46,568 nt of DNA, from assembly GCA_027575765.1 (NCBI GenBank), contig JANBPT010000299.1:1-46568 (forward strand). Reading direction: 5' to 3'. This stretch comes from Tieghemiomyces parasiticus (taxonomy: Eukaryota; Kickxellomycota; Dimargaritomycetes; Dimargaritales; Dimargaritaceae). The translations under genes were made by a program, and so were the position numbers. The first letter of the stretch is position 1; each line of letters opens with the position of its first letter. Shown here in pieces: positions 1 to 9,299 of this stretch. The notes below the pieces were generated by a model, which worked only from the letters and a program-made list of their open reading frames with translations, did not search any database and was not told where the DNA came from.

Positions 1-420
1 ATATTTTATTATTAGTTGGTGGACGGCGCTCGCCTCTAACCCCTCTCCCAGCAGGATTGACCGGGCGTGGTCAACGGTGAAGGCCTGGAGGAGCGAGAGC
101 GGGGGAAGAGTGAAGCGGTATTATCAAACGAGAAGTCGGGAAGGGGTCGAGTGGGACGGGGTGTGGAGATGCAGATGGCTGGGAAGGGGTGTCCACAGGC
201 ATAGATTAGACAGAGAAGTGGAGAGGGCTACCAGCTAGGCACTGTAGCGGGATAGAGGGCATTTGATCGGCGGTGGTAGGTGCCAACGCGGAGCGCGTTG
301 GGGACCTTCTGGTCATGAATATGGGAAATGAATGGTCCAGGTCTCGCCGTGGTGGAGAGCGCAGGGCTTTTGAGGGAGATAAAAAGAGGCTGCAGAAAGG
401 TACTGGATTCGGGCCGGTGA
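1..420 (-). other. Probable 3' untranslated region of the small secreted protein gene
   Basis: No convincing exon lies between the stop at 421 and the left edge. The minus strand carries AATAAA at 10-5, a plausible polyadenylation signal about 410 nt after the stop. A pyrimidine-rich stretch ending in CAG near 90 on the minus strand could be a splice acceptor for a further exon reaching the edge. No donor in the upstream exon gives a clearly better protein, so I treat the stretch as untranslated. Confidence 0.35.
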
Positions 421-624
421 TTACCATGGTCGCCCCAAAATCATAGCCGCGGCCCGCGCGGAGCCGCCGGGTGTTGATGAGGGGAGAGAATCCTTGATAG
501 TGGTAGTAACGGCACTGACTAGTGCGGAAGTGTCGTTGTCCACCGGACGACTGAGCCCAGGAAGGGCACCAGCGAGGAGTGTGGCGCTTAAGAACAAGCC
601 ACAGGTGCGCAGGGACACTTGCAT
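421..624 (-). CDS. Small secreted protein (67 aa), function unknown
   Basis: I do not recognise a family. The start at 624 (MQVSLRTCGLFL...) opens a classic signal peptide: a short basic n-region, a hydrophobic core at about residues 8-21 and a likely cleavage site around residues 20-25. The mature part of some 43 residues is rich in Ser, Thr and Ala, has an N-D-T glycosylation sequon at residues 30-32 and no cysteine; the only Cys lies in the signal peptide. A TATA box sits about 155 nt upstream and a poly(A) signal about 410 nt downstream, which favours a real transcription unit. A GT at about 425 could be a donor to an unseen exon, so the C-terminus is uncertain. An overlapping frame at 206-706 is longer but lacks protein-like features. 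Seen: signal peptide and TATA. Inferred: export or cell-wall/host-facing role. Confidence 0.45.
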   Translation of the reverse strand: MQVSLRTCGLFLSATLLAGALPGLSRPVDNDTSALVSAVTTTIKDSLPSSTPGGSARAAAMILGRPW

Positions 625-777
625 GGTGACGAGTCGATGCGAAGGACGTTTGCGAAATATAACCAGGTTGAATTGGTAACGGCCAAAGGCTGGTAAGGTT
701 AAGCAACCCCTGCGGATGTCAATGGAGATAATGGATGGTCGGTATCGATAACAGGTAAGGCGACACGGAGCCCCCCA

Positions 778-787
778 TTTATATAAT
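778..787 (-). promoter_or_regulatory. TATA box of the small secreted protein gene
   Basis: The minus strand reads ATTATATAAA here, about 155 nt before the start codon at 624. The spacing allows a normal transcription start and a short leader. Confidence 0.5.
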
Positions 788-799
788 TTGCCAGTAGGC

Positions 800-3700
800 A
801 TCACGGTGCGTCCATTTCCTCTATAAGATGGCCAAAATTAAGCGAGGGTGCGAAACCGGTTGATTCACGATTTTGAATGTAGCCTGGTAAACGGTGCTCG
901 ACCTCACTGCAAAGCCAACGCCTAATTCATGATTCACATACCCGGCTGTTCTAGGCAGAGGGCTCTCCCTTCCCCTCTTATCGCAAGGTCTTCTCCTTCG
1001 TTACAGCTGGGGGACTTTGCGGCCGTGTGGATTATGAGAACGCAACGGAGGTACTGACTCGAACGTCTCGCCTTGTGGCTGTTAAGGACCAGCGGTAAAG
1101 TCTCCGCTCGAAGCTTTCGTGTTAAAGCGTAATCTTTCGAATAGGCCAGCGGAGGGGCGAGGGTCAGCGGTTGAGCATTGAAAGCGCTGCGCGTCCAAAG
1201 GGCGGGACGAGTTAGGCAGAGTCGGCTGAGAGCTACAATTGAGACGGGCATCTAACGAAGTAGCACCCATGGACACGATTAAAGGTGTCTAATAATTTAC
1301 CAAACCCTAATCGCAGCTGACGCGTTTAAAGAAGCTGTTTACGACTGCTTCCAATTGGGTGTTTCGAAACGACCCCCTCGACGGGGGAGCCCGCCCCTTC
1401 AAGACCTTCCCAATCTGGCCGTCAGACCTTATGCGCTACACAAGGATAAGCCAACCCGGCTGTGGAGCGACAGGTGGCACCGTGTACATTCACAAGCAAT
1501 CGGGTCCCCTGCCTGACTGACCATGCTGCACCGATCAGAGGGGAGGAGGATGGAAATATGGCACCGGTAGTGGATTGTGATAAGTAGATGGGTTCTATGA
1601 AGGCCTGTCCAACATTTAACAGTCTCTTCTGAACTCCACTTTCTAAGGAACGCCGACTCTCACTTATTCCAGCCGCCCCAGTACTGCTGCCAAATTTGAC
1701 TGGCCGGCGGAGAGGGGGTCATCAAACACCGTGAATAGCAATATTTCTCATCCAGAACAGCCGTCTGCGTTTTTGGATGTTCACTGGATGACCTGGCGGT
1801 GAACCAGGGAAAGCCGAGAGGACTTGCGTGTGTAAATGTCGAGAACGGAAGGGCGGTATACTACCGGATAACAGGTGAATGTTGCGATCAAGGCGATGTG
1901 CTTCGCGCGGCAACTAGTGGCCGGTGAGCTCGCGTCGGTGAAGGCACTACGGAATTGTGCCAAACGGAAGCACGGAACATACGACAGACTTTGGGTTAAG
2001 TTGGGGCCCCCAGATACCGGCAACAGGGCGAGTAGACTAATAGACAAGCCTGTCCCAGTAGATGCCAGGTATCCTTTTCGCCGCACCCCCTAGACGGGAC
2101 CGCGGCTCAGCTAGTGTACACGTGGGATCGGGCAAGGCGGAGCTAACCGGCCAGAGACGCGTAACCCCTCCCCCCTAGGTACCAACAAAAACCGTGGAGT
2201 CCCCAGAATAGAAAAGTATGTTTCCTAATGTTAATCAAAGCAAGAAAGCACCCAGCGACGTTCGCTCCCCCGAGCAAATAGCTACCAGAATCCCAGGGGG
2301 TCTCACACTCATCAGGTGTTCACGTTTCCCTAGCGATTGCAATAGAATTCCAATGCTCTGTCTACTATCAATTTCTCCTCGAAGATTAACCCACCACGCA
2401 GAAACCTTCACGATTAGGTAACCGCGGCAGCGGAGATATGAGTCGACTGACTGCAAGAGCTTCCATGCTTCAGCTTATTGATATCGCTAGCTGGATCCGT
2501 CCTCTCCGCTCATTAGAATTGCCCCTAGTAGCTTCGCAGTACCAGCACCGCAACGGCGCCTAGCTCTACGAAAATGGCGCAGGCAGGAGAGGGGAATAGC
2601 CAAAGCGTACAAAGTGGTTGTCGGTCCCCGACTGAAACCATATTCCAGGTATTGTAGTATATGTGGAAGTGGGCACCACTGAAAGAAGCGCAAGCTTGCA
2701 TGGGCAATTGACCATGCCATAAGTTCCATATCCCTGTGCCAGCCTATGTGCTCCACGATGCAGCGTCCTTAAGTGGCGATGGTGGAGACAAGGGTATGTG
2801 AACCCTCCCCTCCCCTCCCCTCCCCTCCGGAGCTGCCCTCAGGAGGTACTGATCAGGCGTCCGGCGCCACCGCTCATTAAGGAAAATAAGTGCTTACCTC
2901 TTTGATCACCCTAGTATCAGCGGGTAGAGCGAGTAATGCAGGTTCGTCACACCTTGTCGTATCGCATTATGTATACCTAAGCCTTCGGGGGAGCACAGTA
3001 GCAGAGATGATGGTGAAGGTGGGACCGTGGCAAGTAGTGGCTTCCTACAATACAGAATGCTGCATACAGTACATACGTCTGTGAGGGCTGACGGATTGAC
3101 CGACCCGCTAACAGCGGGGTTATTCCGTGCAACCTGGAAAGGGGAAGAATATACAGTTGCAAACTTCACAATGAGCCCCGAAACTATGCAATTTTGACCA
3201 ATTCTGCTTAGCTGCCGAACGGTTGTACTACGTCTATGGCTATGCCCCATGCCAATGTGGGTAGTTAAACAGGGACTGCCGCCGGAAGCGACGGCGTGTT
3301 GAAGCATTCAGGCTGACCATTCCGACCGGCTACGTGAAGGGAGCACTACATGGCTGGTCCCCAAAAGTTGAAGTCCCGGGGAGGCGTGCGTGGTTAGTAT
3401 CAAATATTTTCTGACCCCTTAGACATAACGGACACTTCACCAACCTCCACTGCCGAGGTTGGCGGGTGAATAGTTACGGCATTCTCATACGTGAGCCCTG
3501 GCCGGCAGCACAGACGGTCCCAGATCAGGCAGCTGCTCAATGTACCAGAAGTCAACGTAGGCTGGAAAAAAAAGTATCATCATCGGGCGAGCAATTGGAA
3601 TGTAAACGGCTGAACCGAGGAGGAGTGGGCGGTCACGATTACTGTTTGATAGTACTGGCCCACTATCACGAGTGGCCCCTTTGAACAGTCGATACGCCAG

Positions 3701-4674
3701 CGAATGCCCGGTACGTGCCGGCCGCTGTATTGGGAAAACGGCACAATGGAAGTTCCTATCTAGCCGGTGGCGCCTAATTGTACGTTAATCAATAGAGGTG
3801 CACGACGGCCACATAGGGGGCCTTGGATGAAGCCGCGAGGTGGTAAACGTGGCCGTAGTGGTGCCCTTCAACTGCCTTGACAATCTAGCCCCTAGTTAAC
3901 CGCGCACCATCTTTACAGAGCCGGGTCTTGATATGGCTTTGACCCGTCAACCAAATCGGTCGTGAGTAGCGAGTCCTAGCATCGACATGCACCCATCCCC
4001 CGGCCAAGTGTACCTATTCAATAGGCTTAACTAAATGGCTAAACCAGCTCAACAGAAGTATTATCCATTAAGATGATGATGCTAAGGTGTAGCCAAAGGG
4101 TCAATTGTAGATAATGGAGCTAGACATAACCGCTAGTTGCTGCCGAACTGCCCCTGGCCGTACATTCCCTTTGGCATTAGAGCACGACCAGCTACAACAT
4201 CGAAGGCGAAAGTGACAAACCGTCCCAGGTATTACTTGCTTAGTGACATGAGAATTTAGGGGGCTTGGTTGAGACGCTATGGCTCCTCTGGCCTAAGGTC
4301 GGAGCTTCTTTTGGTCACATGACCCTAATGAAAGGGCGGAATTATCAGCCAGACCCGGCAATACCCCAGCTGGCAACGCGTTCCAGCACGCTTAACTTGT
4401 AAGGCAGTGGACTGCGCTCAAGTAATAGGGTGGTAGAACACATTGACCTCCAAGATTGTGTGTTGGCCTGGAGCACTTGTAGGTCATTCCCCTTGTTAAT
4501 TCTACACCTTAGTTGCGTGTCTCGGGAACCCAGGCCGGGCGAGGAAAAAAAAAACAGAAATAGGAGAAACCAACGCACGATTGGCAGGGGGACACTCTAT
4601 TCGACTTCCTTCTCTCTGCACACTGCTACTCGCCGACTCCCCCATTCCCATTTCGCTACCGCCACTGCCACTTA
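800..4674. other. Gene-free stretch of 3.9 kb
   Basis: All open frames here are short (133 codons or less) and their translations lack domains, signal peptides or biased composition typical of real proteins. I saw no tRNA-like A/B boxes, no long repeat and no transposon ends. The one distinctive element is the pyrimidine pentamer tract at 2803-2828. The last 100 nt before 4675 are pyrimidine-rich and are probably promoter and leader of the next gene, although no TATA box is apparent. Confidence 0.5.
2803..2828. repeat. CCCTC pentamer tandem tract, G-quadruplex-prone
   Basis: Five consecutive C-rich units of the form CCCCT. The minus strand shows four runs of GGGG separated by single A, the pattern of a very stable parallel G-quadruplex; the plus strand could form an i-motif. 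Confidence 0.8.
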
Positions 4675-5746
4675 ATGCAAGACACTGACCACATTCGTAG
4701 TCGGCGGGCGCCGCCGTTTCCAGGGTTAGCCCACGAGGAGTTGGATGCCGAGGTGATCAGCCAGCTAGCCGGGCCACTCACTGACGAGCTCCCGCAAGTC
4801 ACCCTCCAATCGGCTGCCCAGGCCCGCAAGGCGCTGGCGCCACTTCTACCGCTCTGCCAGCAAGTCAACAGGCCCTTATTTTGGCGCGAGACTGTCGTAC
4901 TCAAGCAGATAGCCTACCGTAATCGCAATGCTCATCTTACCACCGTTCACTTCCGCAAGCTGCATGCCGTAAGTCTTACTGGCGGGAGGCTGTTACCTAG
5001 GCTTCGGGCCGTCCGTTTACCTTTCCCCCTTTACCGCAACATTCACCAACCACCCCACCTTTTCCCTTCAAAACGCCCGCCATCACACGCCCTCTCGCTC
5101 CAGGTCTTCCGTGACATCAAGCTGGTACAGGCCAACGACGTTAATGTAATCCTGACCATCCTGGCGCCGACGCTTGCCTCCTTGGTCGAGTCGAACACTG
5201 TGCCCGCGCTCCTACCATCCCGTTTTTTTCTAGTCAGTCTCAATGTGCGCTTCGCCCGGCTCATATTGATACTGAGGCATCTGAACGAGGACGCGGCGGT
5301 CGCTTACCAGGCCTTTTTCCTCCTTTTGAGCCGAGGTACCTTTATGAGCTTGGCCGTTGTGGTGATTAGCTCACTGAGCCGCCTACAGAGCCAGGCCCGC
5401 TTGTGGGTACTGGAAATGGAGAAGGCCTACGACCTGATCATGACGCAGCTGACCTTTTACAAGGTAAGATTACAATCTCTGGCTAAAATAGGGCCCACGG
5501 TGGCTTAACGGGGATTGTTAGGTCGCCCGTACTCACACGTGCAGTGATTTGTATAAAATTGGGAGTGGAGACATGAGATCCTTGCGCATCCAAACTAATC
5601 ACTTGATACGATCGACACCCCCTGCCCACCCCCTACTTATTTTGTCATCGACACCCTATGATCGTGCCGCGCACCTATTAGCACCCTGCAAAACCTGGGT
5701 CGCTACTCACGCAACTGGAGCGTCAATTACCACCACAGGCTTCTGA
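4675..5746 (+). CDS. NEPRO/Rmp1-like nucleolar protein (about 292 aa, 3 exons)
   Basis: Proposed exons are 4675-4968, 5104-5463 and 5522-5746. Residues about 66-105 read FWRETVVLKQIAYRNRNAH followed, after the first junction, by FRDIKLVQAND. This matches the N-terminal domain shared by nucleolus and neural progenitor protein (NEPRO) and the RNase MRP subunit Rmp1, whose hallmark is a leucine-rich helix, then Y-R-N-K/R-N-x-H and a basic helix. Known members are nucleolar and NEPRO has been tied to RNase MRP in human cells; a role in rRNA processing is inferred. Intron 1 (135 nt) has GTAAGT and a pyrimidine-rich CTCCAG acceptor, has no in-frame stop and is a multiple of three. Intron 2 (58 nt) has GTAAGA, a CTTAAC branch site and TTAG. 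The third exon stays open for 75 codons but is not conserved-looking. If intron 2 is not spliced, the protein stops at 5508. No upstream TATA was found. Confidence 0.6.
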
Positions 5747-5813
5747 TATTTCGGCTGACCTGGTGGCCTAGCGGACGAAGTGGCTTGGTGAATGTATTCA
5801 TTGGTGCGATATG

Positions 5814-5819
5814 ATTAAA
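5814..5819 (+). terminator. Possible poly(A) signal ATTAAA
   Basis: ATTAAA lies 68 nt after the proposed stop of the NEPRO-like gene in an A/T-rich patch. It supports exon 3 being the last exon. Confidence 0.35.
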
Positions 5820-8360
5820 AATATTATTTTCTGCAGAGATGGATTAAATCGACTATCGTACCCTGGTAGACCAGGACGCATGCTGGCCGTTATGGACTAG
5901 TCCTGGCGAATTATTATCTCTGGAATGATGGTCTGACCTTTAGACAAGTGGACGTAGCCCGCTGGTCGCGACTTACGCAGAGCATGGTACTGCAAAGGTA
6001 GTCTACTGGTCCTTCCCCGGCAACGCCGTTTGGGACCCTAAACACCATAGTCTGTAGACCCGTGCTACTTGTCAGCTTTGGTCCCAGCTATAGCACTAGA
6101 TTTCTCCAGTTAAAAAACCGCCCCTAGCCGATGGAGCTTATTGCAACTAGAGACTCGTCTGGCTATCCTCCCAGTTTAAGGCCGCCAGCTTCTACCAAAC
6201 GACTTCTAGGTCTACCTGTCCGATGGAATCTTACCCGCAATTAGTTGGCCCGTTGAGGGCCCACAGACCGGACTCGAATGGTAAGGGTTATATTCCTTTT
6301 GGTTCGAGGTTAACGCCGAACCGACCCTGCTTTCTAATCAAAGGCGGCCTGGGCCAAACCTTATCACGCCAATTGACACTCCATCAATACGTCACTTCTG
6401 TATATAAGGCGGACGAATTGGGCTGCGTGTTGGATTTTCTCAGGTGTGCAAGTAATTCATCTTTTTTACTTTGGGCTGCTCACCTGCAGCCCTCGTTATT
6501 TGATCCATCCTGTTACCGCTCCCCCCTCGGGGTGTGCATCCTGTCACACCATCGACAATTCAGCGTCTCAGTAAGCGCACCCAAGGCCGTACATCATATT
6601 GGAGTGGCCCACCGAGGCTATTCTAGTGCTCCATACAAAGTATACTTTTGATCGATCATCATATTGGGGTGGTAACGCCCAATAATAGGTGCAATACAAC
6701 GGCGGGGAAGCTTCTGTACGCATATCAGGAAATCCGAATAGTTGAACAGTGGCAGCGCGGACCCGTGTTCTGGACACGGTCCAACTATGGACGAGGTAAG
6801 TTTAGGACCATACCTATGATATTCGGTAGAAATGACCTTGGCTGGGAGTGACGTTGAGAGTAATAGCTAACGCGTAATAGCCGAAAACGGGGTCAGACTC
6901 GTCTTGAGGTCCCTGGCCACCCCAAAAAAATGGACGCCGCTCACATCGGTATACTGCAGTGGTCCATGCAATCGTTCACAGGGAAAATTGTGTCTGGATT
7001 TTCCCAACTCCTCACTGATTAGGTACAACACGCAGCCCATCATGGTTAGCCTATAGTGGGTAGCCCGGCTACGGCACCGTTTCCTCCGCTCGCGGATTGG
7101 CCCCGTTTATTCGCGTGTCCCAGGTCAGACCTGTTCCTCCGCGGTTGAGGGTAAAACAGAGGTTTCCTCCGCGCGGACGAACCCGGCCACGGCATTAGAG
7201 TGCCCCCACCGGGTAAGTTCGACCTACTGGTAGGCGTTATCAGGCACTTGGAGCTAGCGCACCTCTCTCCTATGATGCGTCGATTGCGCTGGTCTTGGCA
7301 ACAGACTGGACTCCTCTAGTTTAAGCAACCGCATCGACAGTTTCAGGGTAGAGGCGGAAGGTAGAGCTCTCTATCTTGGCCACACGGCGTCGTATGGTAA
7401 GGTCCTGTTTGGTAATCGACGAGCCGGGCCCTCTATAACGCAATTGCCGCCCACCCGCTAAGCCCCGCCGTAGCGGGGGCAGTAGGTATCGTGAACCCCA
7501 ACCTCTCCCCCCCCGTCTATGTAATCGAGGCTGCTTCGATCCCCGAACCCCCCCAAAAAAAAGAGGCCAATGGGCTCTACACTCTATCCCAACAGACCTC
7601 GGAGTTGCAGTCTGGTCGATGTTTAGTTCTGGCGTTGCTGTATCGTGACTGGTGGTGGCGGTATGACTATTGTCTCGGCCCTATTGGGCAGCATTACCAG
7701 CTTCAAGGGTGTGGTCCTCCCTCGCTACCCACCCGTGCTGCTCTTACCTCCAGCCCCACCGTGGATGAGGCCAATTGTGCCATCGGTACTTCGATGTGGC
7801 CCGCTGGTCCTCCCACAAGCGCAGTCCCCACCGTTTGGGCTCCTACCTACCGCTTTTGGCGAAATACCCGAGCTATGGCCCTGACTTGTTGGGGGGCGAT
7901 CACTCAGATGTTGCCAGACCGTTGCCCCGAAGCCTATTAAAGCACAGTGGGAGGGAAAATAGGGTATAAACGTTCCCACTGATCTGTAGCCCCCCCCCGC
8001 CCGGCCCGGAGCCGAATTCGGCTGGTAATTTATCGCCACTTGACGTTGGTCTGCTATTGAGAAGGTGATTATGTTGGGGGGGGGTTTAATACGAACGGGA
8101 GATGTGCAGGCCGAAAAAATTTCTTGATGTCAATACTCAAGTGGATATCAAAGGAAGGCAACAGGCCCGAAGGGAGGGAATGGCCGATATATGGTACAGG
8201 AGGGATGCGGTGGTCCACCCCAGCCGGCTAGCGGTTGGTTAAATAAGAAAAGTAATGCGTGTAAAAGCATGAAACGTAATGCGGAAGTGTTGGGGGTGAA
8301 GTTGAAAATACGGAAGGGCGGACCGTGTAGGGAATTATGTACAACAGGGAAAATTTACGC
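5820..8360. other. Gene-free stretch of 2.5 kb
   Basis: Open frames of about 142 codons (6223-6651, ATG start) and 149 codons (7491-7940, GTG only) occur, but neither translation shows a domain, compositional bias or splice context. Several C-run/A-run junctions occur at 6920-6930 and 7548-7562, and a short repeated motif at 7081-7172. The last part is probably the 3' region of the HSF-type gene. No RNA gene was recognised. Confidence 0.5.
7081..7172 (+). repeat. Three direct copies of TTCCTCCGC
   Basis: The nonamer TTCCTCCGC occurs at 7081-7089, 7134-7142 and 7164-7172, each followed within a few bases by GCGG or CGG. The spacing is 53 and 30 nt. Three copies of a 9-mer in 92 nt is well above chance, but the meaning is unknown. 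Confidence 0.6.
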
Positions 8361-9176
8361 TCATAGCGAGTAGGCACCAGCGTTAGTCTCGGTAAGGCCC
8401 TCGCCAGTGGAAAAATCCATGTAGGGTAAGCCAGTAGGCGCTTGCGTGGATAGTACCTGAGAATTGAAGTAGGCGGTGTTGTACGTGCCGACCGGCGGCG
8501 AGACGGACCCGGGCGGAGTGAACATTCCTACAGTCGGCTCGCCCAAGATTGTGGGGTAAGGAGCCGGAGCCGACGGGAGAGGTTCGGAGGTGCTCAGGAA
8601 GGGATAGATCGGAGCGTAGGATGAGTAGTCAGGGGCAGGCTGGGAAGCGAAGGGTAGGTCGGAAACCGGTAGGAAGTGAGTCCACGTGAAATCACCCGCG
8701 AGAGACATGCCAGTAGTTAGGTCCGCGCCGGGGTCTGAGGAGGTGCTGTAGGACGGGCTAGGGGACTGGGTGCCGCTAGCCAGAGCGGGGAGATCACAGT
8801 AGCTACCCTGAGGAACCGTAAGTAGCGCGCTCTCCCGGGCCTTGGCGGACTTGGGCTTGCGACGGATGACGGGTAGGAGATCCGGCCGGCCGCGCACAAA
8901 CTGCGGGTGGTAGAAGCTGCAGTAGTTGACCAGGCTATTGTCGCGGACCTTGCGGGCGTCCGTGCCGCGACGGAAACCGTAGAGATGAAGCTGGCGCACC
9001 AATGATTTGAAGGCGCGAGTTTGGTGGTAGCGGGGCAGAACGAGGCGCTCATACTCGCGAACGTTGGTGAACACCATAAACCGGCCGCTACAGTCCCACT
9101 GCACGCAGTGGCGGTAGCTTGGGTCTTCGAGGGTGTAGTACAACTTTTGTACAAAGCTGAAGGATTTGGGGTTCAT
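8361..9176 (-). CDS. HSF-type DNA-binding protein, intronless (271 aa)
   Basis: The HSF winged-helix DNA-binding domain fills residues about 6-105. It starts with FVQKLYYTLEDP, has W27 and the beta-strand GRFMVF, then LPRYHQTRAFKSLVRQLHLYGF (48-68), which contains the recognition helix. Canonical HSFs have S-F-V-R-Q-L-N-M-Y-G-F; here N is His64 and the rest is conservative. The wing region (R69-N80) is followed by FYHPQFVRGRPDLL, also typical. The remaining 165 residues are rich in Ser, Pro, Thr and Tyr with no obvious HR-A/B coiled coil, so trimerisation as in true Hsf1 is doubtful; this is more like an HSF-related regulator such as Mga1/Sfl1 or a Skn7-type domain without receiver. The domain begins only five residues after the start, and a TATA box lies 113 nt upstream, which supports the start. 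Nuclear transcription factor by family; targets unknown. Confidence 0.9.
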   Translation of the reverse strand: MNPKSFSFVQKLYYTLEDPSYRHCVQWDCSGRFMVFTNVREYERLVLPRYHQTRAFKSLVRQLHLYGFRRGTDARKVRDNSLVNYCSFYHPQFVRGRPDLLPVIRRKPKSAKARESALLTVPQGSYCDLPALASGTQSPSPSYSTSSDPGADLTTGMSLAGDFTWTHFLPVSDLPFASQPAPDYSSYAPIYPFLSTSEPLPSAPAPYPTILGEPTVGMFTPPGSVSPPVGTYNTAYFNSQVLSTQAPTGLPYMDFSTGEGLTETNAGAYSL

Positions 9177-9288
9177 GGTTCCAAACGAAAGGGTGGGGAG
9201 GAGGTTAAGAGAGGCGATGGAATGGCGGCGACGTCAGTAGTATAGAACAATGTGCTCTGGATTGGAAGGTTGGTGAGGGGACAGAGGG

Positions 9289-9296
9289 TATTTATA
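9289..9296 (-). promoter_or_regulatory. TATA box of the HSF-type gene
   Basis: TATAAATA on the minus strand, 113 nt before the start codon. A TGACGTC half-CRE-like word lies between it and the gene at 9236-9230 on the minus strand; its role is untested. Confidence 0.65.
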
Positions 9297-9299
9297 AGG

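Noticed and set aside
1..89. Possible minus-strand exon after a CTCCAG acceptor
   Set aside because: It reads plausibly for 29 codons to the edge, but no upstream donor joins it in frame to the signal-peptide exon, and AATAAA lies within it.
206..706. Longer minus-strand frame overlapping the small secreted protein
   Set aside because: The shorter frame has a clear signal peptide from its ATG; the longer one has no such features.
1371..1387. CCCCC-TCGAC-GGGGG hairpin
   Set aside because: Only five base pairs, with no T-run or gene context; too short to call a functional structure.
6223..6651. Plus-strand frame of 142 codons
   Set aside because: No domain or signal peptide, and TATA-like TATATAAGG lies inside the frame rather than before it.
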